Shown: positions 12,201-23,946, numbered from the stretch's first letter. The stretch is DNA of 64,000 bases from Ambrosia x helenae (GCA_030844895.1 CM061231.1:86586706-86650705); one strand, 5' to 3'. Made by a program: numbers and translations. Notes: generated by a model not told the origin, from the letters alone.

Positions 12201-12726
12201 GGAGTAAGATAGAAATCCCCCTTTTGCATAACTGATTATTGACTGTTTCAACTTTTGATGTAATACTTTCTGTCATGCAGATATTTAAGCGTGTCTGGAA
12301 TGATCCTACGCTGACAGAGGTAATTGCCCGCATTTCCAGCTCCTCCGTGAAGCAGGGATTGAAACTTGGTTTCTGCGAAGGCTTTTGCCATCATGCGGAT
12401 GGTAAGAAGAAGGAGGCAGGTCCGTACGAGAACGAGTCGTACGATGATGATTTGCTGAAGGCCTATGACGATTATGAGCATCTGAAATTTGAAGTATTCG
12501 ACCTGTTGGAGGCTTGTATGAAGACTGATGACCCGCAGGTGTATTGCGTAACTATTTTATCAAATCAGATCGCCTTGGTGCGGAACTTGTCGAAAATGTG
12601 CAAAGAGAGGAGAAGGCCAAAGCAGTGGCTACTGATGGTGGGGCTGGGACATCATCCACGGCCAGCGACAAGCATGTAGATGGTTCTAATGCTGATGATA
12701 TATCTCAGTATTTGAACCTTGGTTGA
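9260..12726 (+). pseudogene. Tat antisense gene (putative gypsy-type transposon domain plus coiled coil), decayed
   Basis: This gene runs opposite to gag-pol. Its N-terminal part (9342-9860) matches the 'putative gypsy type transposon' domain: a YAAAFTKCCFRLP-like block, then TPYGWCRLLHFEATCRAL and YEWKDKFFYI. A low-complexity acidic middle follows (10484-10890), then a long coiled coil (11385-12200, heptads rich in K, E and L), then a VKQGLKLGFCEGF tail. GT-AG introns are visible at 10017-10089 (73 nt), about 10424-10482, 10892-10969 (78 nt) and 12204-12280 (77 nt); removing the first restores the frame exactly. Damage includes frame changes near 9340, 9850, 10400, 11110 and 12545 and an in-frame stop just after 10983. 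Its molecular function is unknown, although the family is known from Tat elements. A second copy lies at 26565-32922. Confidence 0.85.
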
Positions 12727-13005
12727 ATGATTTATTCCTTTCCTTGTCTTTGCTTGTAACTTTTCTGATGAACAATTTATTTCACTGTTCTTATTGTAGA
12801 ACTTAATGTAACGTGTCCTATGTTTTACATGTGTGTGTGCTAATCATTTGGTGATGTCATCTTTGCTTCTGATACGAGTGTCTGTCAGATTACCTCATGA
12901 TTGATGTGACGGTTGTGCCGGCGATTGCGAGGGCGACTGTCACACTTCCCTAGGGTAATTGAGTGGTTACCATTAATAGTAATTAATGGCCATAACCTCT
13001 GTCTT
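12727..13005. other. Spacer between the two antisense ORFs
   Basis: The spacer is non-coding. It presumably holds the 3' end of the large antisense gene and the promoter of the small one. Confidence 0.6.
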
Positions 13006-13014
13006 CTATATATA
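13006..13014 (+). promoter_or_regulatory. TATA box of the small antisense ORF
   Basis: CTATATATA lies 68 bp upstream of the ATG at 13082, a normal plant spacing for a TATA box plus a short 5' leader. Confidence 0.5.
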
Positions 13015-13081
13015 GTAAGTGCATCTTTCATCTTCTCCAGTATTCACCTGTTTAAAAAACCACACCATTCTTTCTGGAAAA

Positions 13082-13357
13082 ATGGTGACTAACTCCTCCA
13101 ACAACAATCTTGGTGTCATGGAGAGATTAGCATTACAAGGGATGATGAGGCTATCTAAGCATCCTAGGCATGATCAGCCCTCGACTGATGCTCTTGATCG
13201 TTTAGCCGAATATTGTGAACACTTGTTGTCCCAAGAAGATATGCGGCCTGATAATTTGGATGATCAAGGTACTTCTGATGGGAAGCCGTTGAAGATGAAG
13301 AAGTTGTCAGAGTTAGGAGATGTAACCAGGGCTAAAACCAGGAAGGTTAGGGGTTAA
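13082..13357 (+). CDS. Small antisense ORF of the Tat element, function unknown
   Basis: The ORF encodes 91 residues from MVTNSSNNN to KTRKVRG. I chose the ATG at 13082 because it follows a TATA box at 13006, and the residues encoded upstream look like leader. The product is small and hydrophilic, with a basic C-terminus (KMKKLSELGDVTRAKTRK) and no domain I recognise. It lies tail-to-tail with the 3' end of pol (13609) on the other strand, with about 250 bp between. It could be a separate gene or a last product of the antisense region. It is the only intact-looking reading frame in the Tat element, but it is short enough for this to be chance. Confidence 0.45.
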   Translation: MVTNSSNNNLGVMERLALQGMMRLSKHPRHDQPSTDALDRLAEYCEHLLSQEDMRPDNLDDQGTSDGKPLKMKKLSELGDVTRAKTRKVRG

Positions 13358-13608
13358 TGTGTGTTTCCAGTATGTTGGAGCCCTTATGTGTATATTATAT
13401 GTAAAGTCTTTTGAAATTGCTGTTGAATCGTCATGTCTATGGGGTGTAATTTGTTTTTGTATTGACCCCATTTTTGTATGTGTAGCAACAATCTACGTAT
13501 TAGGTTTGTAGGTTGTACTGTCGATCAATAGCTTGTATGATAAATGCTTTATGTAATATAAATGACGTTGGACATAAAGTCCTTATTACAAAATCATGAA
13601 ATAGCAGA

Positions 13609-16600
13609 TTACATGTAGCATATACACAATTGCGCTGCATTCCAAGTACGTGGTATCGGTGAACCATCTAGGCGTTCTAGAGCATATGCTCCTTTTCCCA
13701 ATACCTCTTGGATTATGTAAGGTCCTTCCCAAGTTGGAGCAAGCTTCCCTGATTTTTACGCATTTGAAGCTTCATTATTGCGGAAAACGAAATCGCCAAC
13801 GTGGAAAGCTTGTTCTTTGACTCGCGCATTGTAGTATTTTTCTAACTGTCTCTTGTATGAGGCTTCGCGAACACAGGTCGAATCTCGGCGTTCATCTAGT
13901 AAGTCTAGATTCATCCTCAACTCTTTATCATTGTCAGTTTTTTGCGCGAGCAAAACTCTTGGGGACGGATTTGTGACCTCTGTTGGGATTACCGCTTCAG
14001 TTCCATATGTTAGGCTGAACGGTGTTTCCCCAGTACTTGTTTTGGAAAGTGTGCGGTGAGCCCAAAGGACATGGGGTAATTCATCTACCCAGCCGCTATG
14101 TCTCGTTCCCAAGCGTGTTTTAATGCCTTCAACGATACTTTTGTTTGCGCGCTCTACCTGGCCATTGCCTTGAGGATGCGCTACGAAAGTAAATATCTAT
14201 TTGATTTTCATTGAAGAGAGCCATTCTTGTAAGTGTTGGTCCGCAAACTGCATTCCATTGTCGCTTACAATTTCCAGTGGTAGACCAAATCTGCAAATGA
14301 TAAATTCCCATATAAATTTCTTGATGTTGCGCCCATCAATTGTGGCTAACGTCTTCGCTTCCACCCATTTAGTAAAGTAATCAATGGCGACCACTAAGTA
14401 TTTGACGTTGCCTGGCGCCGTAGGGAAAGGTCCCACTAGATCAATGGCCTATTTTTGGAATGGCCATGCTGTGGTGACTGGTATCAAGTTGTTCTTTGGT
14501 CTATCTGTGCCAGGCGCATGCCGCTAGCAAGCATCACATTTGCGCAGCTCTCCTAATGCATCGAGGTGCATTCCAGGCCAAAAGTATCCAGCGTTCATAA
14601 GTTTGGCGACGACCATTCGAGGCCCTGTGTGTAATCCGCACGTGCCTTCGTGAATATCTTTTATTAAATATGTGGCCTCTGCGGAATCTACACATCTGAG
14701 CAATGGTCCAAGATAAGACCGCCGGTATAAGATAACATCATTGACCTCATAATGCAAGGCTTTGTGTTGCAGCTTCCTTGCTTCCGCTTTGTTCGATGGG
14801 AGGATGCCTTTGGTCAGGAAGGCCATTATCGGGGTGATCCAAGATTCCTTTCCTGTCTGAATCACGTTTACTTGCTTTGGCGGAACAGACGGCTTGGCCA
14901 GCACCTCGACTCGTACGTCTTTCGCCATATGATCAAATGCGGTTGACGCCATTTTGCTTAAAGCGTCCGCTGGCTTATTCTGGCTTCTGCGCACGTGGGT
15001 CACTTTGCAGTGGAGGAAACTATTCATCAGCTCCTTGGTGTGCTGCAAGTATAAAATCATGGACGACTCTCTGGCTTCATATGAGCTATCTATGTGATTG
15101 GCGACTAACATTGAATCAACATGGGCTTCGATGTATTGAGCGCCCATCTTTTTTGGCAATGCGTAGGCCTGCGATTAGTGCTTCATATTCTGCCTCGTTG
15201 TTAGTTGTTTGGAAGTCGAGCCGGATTGCATAGGTGTACTCTTTCCCTTCTGGAGTTTCAGACGTAAGCCTGCGCCGGCCCCTTCGTCATTGCAAGCGCC
15301 GTCGGTGAATAGCTTCCATATTTGAGTCTCATCAGGCGGAGTTGATTTTGATGATGTCTCTTTTGCACATATTCTTCAACTTTGTTTGCTGGGACTTCCG
15401 CTATGAAATCTGCAAGGATTTGTCCCTTGAAGGAAGGCCTTGCTTTGTATGAGATTGAATGTTCACCCAATTCTATTACCCATTTGGCCAAACGTCCAGA
15501 AAGTTCCGGTTTGCGCAAGATGTCGTTGATGCGGAAATCTGTGAGGACATTGATCGGATGTCCTTGAAAATATCTGCGCAGCCTTCTTGAAGCGTGGACT
15601 AGCGCGAGAACAAGCTTTTCCATTGTTGAGTAGCGGGTTTCTGCGTCGAGCAGCATACGGCTGACATAGTATATTGGGGTTTGTACCCCCTTTCGATCGA
15701 CCATAAGCACCGCACCTACTGCCTTATCAGTTACAGACAGGTATAGGGTGAGTGGTTCTTTTGGTAGCGGAGCGGTGAGTGTTGGCAGGTTGCTCAAACA
15801 CTTCTTCATGTCTTGAAACGCTGCTTCTGCCTCTTCCGTCCAGTTGAAGTTTGATTTCTTCAGGCAATTTTTGAGCGTGTCCATGAAGGGGAAAGATTTA
15901 GACGCGTAGTTTGACAGAAATCTGTTCAAAGCTACAAGTCGCCTCATCAAAGTTTGAACTTCCTTGACTGAAGATGGGGATGGCATTCACTCAATTGCTT
16001 GTACTTTATCCGGGTTGGGCCGGAAACCATCTTTTATTACAACGACTCCGAGGAACTTTCCCTCTTCCATCCCGAAGGAACATTTTCCCGGGTTTAGTTT
16101 CATCCGCACACTGCACAATTGATCAAAGGTTTTCTGAATGTCAAGTAACATCTGGTCTTCTTCTATGCTTTTTATCACCAGGTCATCAACGTACACCTCC
16201 AAATTTACACCGATTTGTTTTACAAATGCGGTGTCCATTAAACGTTGATATGTTGCCCATGCGTTTTTTAGCCCGAACGACATCTTGGTGTAGCAGAAGG
16301 TGCCCATGTCTGTGCGGAATGCTGTCTTGTCTTCGTCCTCTTTGGCCATCTGAATTTCATGATAGCCTTTGTAAGCGTCCAAGAAGCATTTAAACCCGTA
16401 GGGTGCCAAGGAATCGACTTTCAGGTCAATTTCGGGTAGTGGGTAACAATCTTTTGGGCAGGCCTTGTTTAGGTCCTTGTAATCGACACACATACGCCAG
16501 GTGTCATTGGATTTTCCTACATTGACTGGATTTGCCACCCAAGTTTGGTATTTGCTCTTGCAGAGGATATCGGCCTTCAAGAGTTCCATCACTTGTTCAT

Positions 16601-17285
16601 TCATCGCCTTTGTTTTCTCTGGCCCCATGCTGCGCTTTTTCTGGGCAACTGGCTCGGCGTTTTTGTAGACGTTGAGCTTGTGCTCCGCGATGTGACGCGG
16701 GACGCCAACCATGTCTGATGGTTTAAAAGCGAAGATATCCATGTTCTTTGTTGGCAGCTGCTTCAAGTGAGCGCGAATGGAGTCAGAGATTTCATGGCCG
16801 ATGACAACTGTCTGTTCCGGGAATGTAGGGTTAATGACCCATTTTTCCGGTTCGGTTTTGACAGTTGGTTTTGTTTGCTTTGCAGGCCTCGGCGCTTCTG
16901 TTGTATGACATGTTTTGTTTCCGCGGATAAATGCGACTCCTGTTCGCGTAGGGAAACCTACCATCTGATGTGGCGTGGATGCGTTGCAGTTGAACTTTGC
17001 TAATCCTTCTCGCCCCAGTAGGATGTCATGTGAGGAATTAACGGGAAGAACTATAAAGTCGCACGTTTCAGTGCGCGAGTGCTTTCCGTCTGAGAGTGTT
17101 ACCGGGAAAGTGAGCATACCCAGTGGGTAAATTGTTTCATGGATAAAGCCCGAAATTGGCTCTGTTGTTGGTATTATTCTTCTTTTGTCATCATCGTCCA
17201 GCTGGTCGAAACATTGCTGGTACATAATATCGGTGTTGCTGCCATTGTCCAAGAACATATATCTTTGTTCGATAATGGCCAACAA
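13609..17285 (-). pseudogene. pol: Tat pol: protease, RT, RNase H, second RNase H, integrase; decayed
   Basis: In order on the minus strand: protease with LDNGSNTDIMY (about 17270-17230); reverse transcriptase with FLDAYKGYHEI and YVDDLVIKS (about 16400-16150); RNase H with LYLSVTDKAVGAVL (about 15750); a second, archaeal-type RNase H with FTDGACNDEG and NNEAEYEALIAGL (about 15310-15160); an integrase zinc site HEGTCGLHTG...CDAC (to 14524); and an integrase core with DYFTKWVEAK, SDNGMQF and NGQVERANK (14440-14120). The last stop is at 13609. Breaks seen: TGA at 15987, a frame change near 15310, another at an A6 run near 15155, and stops at 14524, about 14450, 14197 and 13756. It was originally one polyprotein with gag, joined through the overlap at 17190-17285. 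The copy cannot make active enzyme. Confidence 0.93.
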
Positions 17286-19059
17286 CGCCTGTAATGATCA
17301 ATGGAGCTGTGGACGAAGCCCCGCCCTTTACTTTTGGCATAATCACATGTTCTTCTTTCCATGAATCATCTCTTGCCTTCGTAAAGGTGCGTTTGTGGCT
17401 TGCGTTTCTATGGATCATGTTGCATGTGTTGCGCAATGTGCTATACACGTGATGCGCATTGAGATTGCGTATCTTTTTCTGAGAGGGTTCTCCTCCTTCT
17501 GTGTTGTCCCTCTGCTTTCTTCGCATGTTCTTCACGAGGTGCGTTAACTGCCCTGATTTTATGGCATTTTCTATTTCCATCTTTAGACTGTAACAGTTGT
17601 CTGTCATATGTCTTTGGTCTTCATGATACTCATAGTACCTTGATCTATCCACGTTCCGTCTGTCACCTCGGAGTTCTTGCGGTTTCGGAAATTGAATTTG
17701 TTCAGTTTTTAACACCTCATATGGCGTTTTGTACAGTGGTGTCCACTCGTAATTCTTCTTTGAGTGTCCTTTGTGATCACGGGACCCTCTTGAGCTAAGC
17801 ATGTTTCTTGCGTCTTGCGCGGAGGAATATTTTCCTTCCTCCGCTGTGCCTGAAATTCTTGACCAGACAGACTGTTTGCCCTTCCCTCTGTTGTTTGATG
17901 ACGGATGGTGACTGTTACTTTGGTGCGTGTTTTTGTTTCGGTGAAAGGATCGTTCGGAAGATGCATACACTTTGGCAGCTTCGATCACTTCATCCCAAGC
18001 TTGCGAAATGCCATCTTTTCCCGTTAGGCACTTCATCAGATCGTCGTTTCTTACCCCGTGTATGAATGCTGCGCGGGTAAGTTCTTCTCCGCATCCTAGC
18101 TGAAGAGCTTCCTTGTTATATCTGACGATGTAATCTTCTAGAGATTCGTGCTCGTGGCGCGTACACAGGAGAATGTGAGCTTTGTCCTTCTTGTGTTTGC
18201 GCAGATGTGAGAAGTGGTTCTTGAATTTTCTTCTTAGATCGTCGAAGTCCACCAGAATTCCTACAGGCAGGCTTTCATACCAGACTCTGGCTGCCCCTGT
18301 TAATGTTTGCACGAACAGATGGCACCAGGCTTGCACCGGCCACAGCTTGGAGCTGCCTGCGCAATCAAAGGCATGTAAGTGATCGTCTGGATCACGCAAA
18401 CCATCGTATTTCCCGATGGTGTTTGGTAGCTTGCACTCTTGGGGCATTGGTGCTAGCGCAATACGCGCACAGAATTTTGATCTTTCGGCAAAAGTCTTTG
18501 GCCTGTATGGCTTATAGAAGTCATCATCTTTGGGTGCCAGACTGCTGGAAACAGATTTAGAATTCTGTTTTTTATTAGAATCATGATGCACCTCATTTTC
18601 TGATTCATAGCCGTCTGGTTCCTCGTTCAGGTTGGCGAGGTCCTAACCGTGAGTATTTCTACCACGACCTCCACCACGCACCGCCTGACGAGCTCCCTTA
18701 GTGTGACGGCCGTTGTTGTTTTCACGAGGAGATTCTGAATCTTCCTCCCTTGTGTCGAAACTTAACGTCTTTTGGACGTTGAGTTTAGCTTGATTCATTA
18801 CCATCTTCTGGTATTCAGCGATTGTTTTTGAATTTTGTCGAGCCAACCATTCGTCCGGGTCAACCAGAGATAGGTTATCTTGTTTCTTCTTTCCTCCAGT
18901 AGATCCTCCCTTGATTGGGTGGAATTGGAATGTCGAAGCCGGTTGCCTCTGAGCCACATTCTTCGTGATGGTGTTTGGTGTAACATCCTGGATTTCGTCG
19001 TTGATTGTGGCATCTACTTTAGCAGTGTTATTGTTGTTTGCATCCTTTGAGAAAGCCAT
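17191..19059 (-). pseudogene. gag: Tat gag, decayed
   Basis: It starts MAFSKDANNNN at 19059. After an in-frame stop at 18643 the same frame resumes and contains the classic retrotransposon capsid block: KTFAERSKFCARIALAPMP, a DPDDHLHAF region, LTGAARVWYESLP and the FKNHF region (about 18500-18200). Downstream are RKKNYEW-like basic stretches and a possible zinc-binding segment (YYEYHEDQRHMTDNCYSLK) at about 17640-17580. It is fused to protease in the ancestral frame; a frame change near 17240 now separates them. The product would be the structural capsid protein that packages the element RNA. Confidence 0.9.
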
Positions 19060-19081
19060 GTTGCTAGTTTGAAAGATTGGT

Positions 19082-19104
19082 TAAAACCGTAACGGATGCG
19101 CCAA
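19082..19104 (-). other. Primer-binding site
   Basis: Directly after the 5' LTR, the minus strand reads TTGGCGCATCCGTTACGG. The leading TGGCGC matches the CCA-end pattern of several plant tRNAs. I cannot name the tRNA from memory with confidence. Confidence 0.65.
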
Positions 19105-20570
19105 TGAAGAAACAAATAGTCTCACCACCGGTTAGGGATGATAAGATTATGAGTTACTATAGGGTTGATCCTTCACTAACAGCTATGGATGGAAGAACCT
19201 GCAAACAAGAGTGAATATGTGGGTGTGGAGACGACTACACAAGGTAGTTGTTTATAACAAAAACGGGGTGAATGGGGATACTATCAAATGTGATAGCTCT
19301 CCAGGTCAGTAGAAAGTGTCCTTTCCTACTAGGGATATGATCCCTTTTATAGGAGAGTTCGTATGCCACCTATGTAGCACTGGGACGGGTACGGGATCGG
19401 GGTACGGGGACGATACTGGTATGGGAAACGGCAAAACTCAAAAATCCTAGATATGGGTACGGCACAGATACGACAATAAAAAATATAACAATAATAAAAA
19501 TATATTAAACAAATTCCAAAGTATTATTATAGTAAAGTGTAAACTTAAATTATAATATAATCTATCTATATATCTTTATCTTTAAAAACACAATAAAATC
19601 AAATAAAGGTTGGATTCAATGTATTATTATTAAAAATATACGATAACAAAAAAATAACTGTAAAGTAAATAATGAATAAAAAAATAACCACAATTCAACC
19701 CAATGAATAAGTACTTATGTCAGATTTTCTAGTAAACAACGATTTATTGAAAATAAAATAATAACACTTAGTACAGATATGGACTTTGAGTATTGTGCAA
19801 CCAGCTATTAAATTTACATTAAAGACCGTGCTCATCATCTTCTCTCATCCTCCCTTCTGAAACGCCGGTACGAGTTCGCCGGAAAAGAAAAAAATGTTAT
19901 TTATCTTCACCCATTTCACTTCGCTTTAATAGTTATTGCATAGATGATTAGAGGGTTAAATTACTAAAAAAACTCTTAGTCAGATACGTCGTATAACAAA
20001 AAATTTGGCCGGTCGGAGTAGTTCCGCCCCTGCAGATCTTCGCCGGCCACCGAAGCTGTCAGAGATATTATTTGAAAGGGTTTTCTTAATGGGCCAGATA
20101 AGGAATACAAATAGTTTAAGCCCTAAAAATAATCAGAAACGTATCGGAAACTTAGCATGAAACGTCCCCATCTTCGGAAGCTTATCGGAAACGTTTCGCC
20201 GCCGTCCCAAGGCCGTTTCCGTCCCCATCGCGCTTCAGGAACGTGTACTCCACCCAATCCGCCGTCCCCGTGCATCATAGTATGCCACCATTACCCAAGT
20301 CCTAACCGTGGTTAGGTTGTCTCCATCACCCTTAATTGTGTTAGTATGGTGATATAAGGAAAGCTAAATTAATGGGAATGATGGAACGTTGTACCGCATT
20401 TAATATTGAGTCTACGTGATTTATGCATGGCAGTTGAATATGCATGATATCCGCCTTGACCGAGACTTGACCATTGACCGGTCATTAATGTGTTTTGACC
20501 ACTTCCTGCGCATAGGCTTTTCTCCGCGCGGCGATGTTGTGCCGGGTTTGGGTATGCGGAATAGTGTATT
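19105..20570 (-). repeat. 5' LTR of the Tat element, with hAT insertion and truncated outer end
   Basis: It is collinear with the 3' LTR (8150-8691) except for the hAT-like insertion at 19370-20280, a roughly 22-bp extra block around 20385 (GGAACGTTGTACC), and loss of the outermost 17-18 bp. It stops at GTGTATT where the 3' LTR continues with CGGTACCCAATCCCATCA. The ORF at 20416-20619 is LTR sequence. Confidence 0.93.
19370..20280. mobile_element. hAT-like non-autonomous element
   Basis: The 911-bp insertion begins CTATGTAGCACTGGGACGGG and its other end, reversed, begins CTATGATGCACGGGGACGG. TATGCCAC is duplicated on both sides (19362-19369 and 20281-20288), and the uninterrupted site in the 3' LTR (about 8408) has a single copy. 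An 8-bp TSD points to the hAT superfamily. There is no transposase ORF. The ends are rich in GGGTACGGG repeats. A second member in the opposite orientation lies at 62635-63274. Confidence 0.88.
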
Positions 20571-20601
20571 AAGGTTAGGCGTTAACATTGAAGATGCATT
20601 G
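20567..20601. repeat. 35-bp flank duplication of the Tat element (right copy)
   Basis: This is the partner of 8115-8149. It begins with TATT shared with the truncated LTR end, which is consistent with a microhomology joint. Confidence 0.85.
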
Positions 20602-20990
20602 TTAATTGTTTTTGGTTAGGTGCTACCCGAAGTTTTCTTGCATGTAACTGTAAAATGCATCATTCTATTCCATATGGAAAATTGATATGTCATATTAGAT
20701 TTCTCAACCCCGGGATGTTCCGAAGGTATAATCTAGTACTAAATTATTATTAAGTGAAAAAAAACTTTTTGTTTATGCTATTTTACTTTTTATAAAATAC
20801 TCAACGCATCCATTCCAACACAATCTAAAAAAAAAAAAACCCTTTATGGCCCATATAGGCTTATATGGCCCGTATAGGCTTATACGCCCCATAGGCAACC
20901 CCTCTACGGCCCTTAAAGGCCTATACGGGCTGTATAGGATTGTGCAAATTGAAAAAGCAGGGTTGTGCAAATAACATGCCCCTTAAACTA

Positions 20991-23940
20991 TTGTTCTTCT
21001 TATCTGATTTTGAAACAATGGTGATATGTAATGGTAGGCCCACTATACTCCCCCTTCACCTGAATTATTTGTTTGGTTATTTCAGGTTTAATAATAAAAC
21101 CCTGCTTGGTGGCAATAATCTTACTCGCACTACTAAGGTCCATTCTCTATCAAGGAATGATAAGTTAGCAAAACACTTACGACCATTTTAAGGAAAAGAC
21201 TTGTAACATTACCAACAATCACTCAATTTTAAAACTTTCCTGTATTGTTTATAGCTTTAGTTGCACTATATAATTTTGTTTTTGTGTTGTGTCATAGCAT
21301 CCATCTCATATATTGTCATTGATTAGTTGAGTTAAGGTTGGTAAAAATTGAGGATCACGAATTGGATGGCGGGATTTTTCTAATGGACATCATGAATGAG
21401 AAGTGTGCTAATAAGTATATCGATTTGCTATTAAAAATGGGGTGACTTTATGAAAGCGAATGTAATAGAATGAGAGAAATTATTGTTCCACCTTCCGGTG
21501 CAATGGAACCTTCCGATATCATTCTTGATTCACACTTGGATACAATACTACCAATTTCGTTTCTGATTCAATCAATCAGCCTTTAATCCGTTTTGAGTTC
21601 GTTTGATTTGAGTATGAAAATTGATACTTTTCCCAATGAATTGATGTTAGTAAATTGATGATTAAAATCGGTGATTGATGACAAAGAGTTTAGGTGTGGT
21701 CAAAGAGTTGAATGCGATGGTTTGGTGGTGGTGTTGCAGTGGTGGTTACCAGGGTTTTTTACGATGCCATGAATAGTGTAGTTTTTGGAGAGCAAATGCT
21801 TCACTAACCACGATCCTACAAACCTTCCAGAACCTGTTAATATGGAGGTCAAATGTATCAATTAAAGACTAAATTATAGGGCTGATTGGTGTTATAATTT
21901 TTTTAGTTCTTGATTGACTTTTGTGTTATAACAAATTCCACCGCCGATCATTGGGATTCATCTTGATTGATGTTCACCGTTATATGCTTAGTAATCATCT
22001 TCTCATGGTATCCTTCGATTTTAATTTGGTAAAGTTATTTCATTTTATCTTTTGTTAACCGTAAAGTTCACGAGACTCAATATATAAACTCCATGTGTAC
22101 ATGATGTCATAATCAAAGGATGCCATTAACTGGGGTTGAGTTATCTTTTGTTTAACCATGTGTCCACACGAGACTTTAACCTGGGAAGGCCCGCGTGTTG
22201 CGGTGGGTATTTATGCTTTTTTCCTGCACGTTGCTCGACGGGTTTCACGTTTTGCAGCACTTTGTTTGTTTTTCAACGTTTCGTTTTATGTTTAGTTATG
22301 TGCCTTGTGTGGAATACATACGTAATGAATTCCCGTGAGTAAGGAAGGAAAAGAAGTAACGTTTAGTAAAGGAATGGTTCTTATGCAAATCGTAACTGTA
22401 GGAAATAATGGGCATGATTTTGTCCATTTCAAGTGGGGCCATGTCTTCTTAAAGTTCTAAGGGAAAGGTGATTGTCGATGTACTACCATTGAGTGGTATC
22501 ACTCAAATTTTGGCTGGTGCTTAGCAACTTTGGTTGAAGCATAGTATCACTTGTTACATTTATTTCATAGTGCAAGTGAAGCAGTTGGATTGGGTCAGCC
22601 TCTTTTTTACCCATTAGACATTTTGGTAGATGGTTACGTTGTAACACGAATAAAATATGTCATACCTAATCAATGTGTGTTACATTCTGGGTATAGTGTA
22701 AATATATCATTTTAAACGCTTGATACAAGTGCATTGTTAATCAATACAAATTAACAAATATGAACTTCAATCCATTACAACTGGTGTTGCATAACATTAC
22801 ACATAAAGTGAAAATTTGTAGAAGATGAACATTTTAAGATTTCTCCTTTAATCCACTACAACGGGTGTTGCAGCTTGTAGATGTTGTCCATAGGACACAA
22901 GGAGATTTGATTTATAAATATTAAAAATTTTGATTTATATTCTCAATCAAGCAACTTCTTACCTACCAAAAATTTCAACGATTGGGATCACATACATTGC
23001 CATGTCGTATAGACATGTTCTAATTTTTCATCTTTATTTTTAAAAAAGAAATGCACACAAACATATTTTTTACTATATAGGAGTTTTAACAAAAAAAAAA
23101 GGGCAAAGTCGGTGCCCAAGCTGAGCAAGCATGGTCTTGGGTTGTCGTTCCAATATAGGCATGATATGTGTATATTAAAAATTTAGATTAACTTCCAACA
23201 ACTAAACCATTGGTTTTAGTTTCTCAATGCTATCAGCGGTTGGTGATAATACAACACAATATCAAGGTACACTATTTCCCATTGACTATACTTATGCATC
23301 CAATCCATTTGTTGGCTGTATGTTTCCTACTAATATTATTAACAAGAACTAATTTGAATTTTAATTCTTAATTAGGAAAAAAAAGACTAACAAAGAGAGG
23401 AAGACAATCTTATTGATGATCAAGGAACCATTTAACTTATATATTTTAATCGTGAATTTAGCTTTCAAAAGACCCGTTTTGACATTACTCAGTTGTTTCT
23501 AACGTGGTCCATTTAGGCACCCACTGACAAAAAAACATCTAAATCTGTCATGGACATTGCTCCAAGGTTCGCCCGAATATTAACTGAGTATGCTGGTAAG
23601 AAATAAACATCACCAATATCTCATTATTAGTAATAGCAGATTAGCAGCACAACATATGGAGTCGAATGACTCAAATGAAAAGAATCTTGTATAATAGTAA
23701 CACATCTTAATAACTTGTCTAACATCATTTAAAATTTTTTTTTTCACAAAGAGACAGACATGTTGACTGTTGGTGTCTTGATCTTTTCCCTATATGTAGT
23801 CAATAAATTTGGTAAGTTTAGTGTACCAGCATCCACTTTTTGTCACACATTCATTCATTTTAATAATCAAACTATAGTGATTCATAAATATAATAGAGAA
23901 AGAAACAAAGAGAAACATAAATAATTTTCCTTTAACCCAA
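20991..23940. other. Unassigned stretch
   Basis: No gene or element can be identified. Around 21070-21190 there is a possible exon-like block after a TTATTTCAG sequence (protein-like reading near 21100-21190, no family recognised). At 22180-22215 a GGCCCGCGTGTTGCGGTGGG phrase resembles GC-rich ends seen in plant Helitrons, without other support. Confidence 0.4.
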
Positions 23941-23946
23941 ACTTAC

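Larger units (their letters stand above)
8150..20570 (-). mobile_element. Tat-lineage Ty3/Gypsy LTR retrotransposon
   Basis: On the minus strand the order is 5' LTR (19105-20570), PBS, gag, protease, reverse transcriptase, RNase H, a second RNase H, integrase, then plus-strand antisense ORFs, PPT and 3' LTR (8150-8691). RT before integrase marks it as Ty3/Gypsy. The second RNase H domain and the extra antisense ORFs between pol and the 3' LTR are features of the Tat lineage. LTRs differ at about ten sites by eye. All sense reading frames are broken, so the copy is not autonomous. Confidence 0.93.
7200..20980. mobile_element. Long-TIR DNA element, split by a Tat retrotransposon
   Basis: The left arm (7200 to about 7620) and the reverse complement of the right arm (about 20735-20980) match: a GGCTCCAGTTATT/GGCATGTTATT start, a GCACAACT/GCACAATCC phrase, TATACGGGCCGTATA-like blocks, and a shared AAAATAGCATAAACAA phrase deeper in. 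CCTTAAACTA is present directly outside both ends (7190-7199 and 20981-20990), a 10-bp target duplication in the range of Mutator-like elements. Removing the retrotransposon (8150-20570) leaves an original element of about 1.3 kb with no coding sequence. The superfamily is inferred from TSD length and long TIRs only. Confidence 0.75.

Noticed and set aside
15974..16393. Plus-strand ORFs inside Tat pol, including 14877-15233 and 16767-17003
   Set aside because: They are shadows of protease/RT/RNase H on the minus strand and lack any family pattern of their own.
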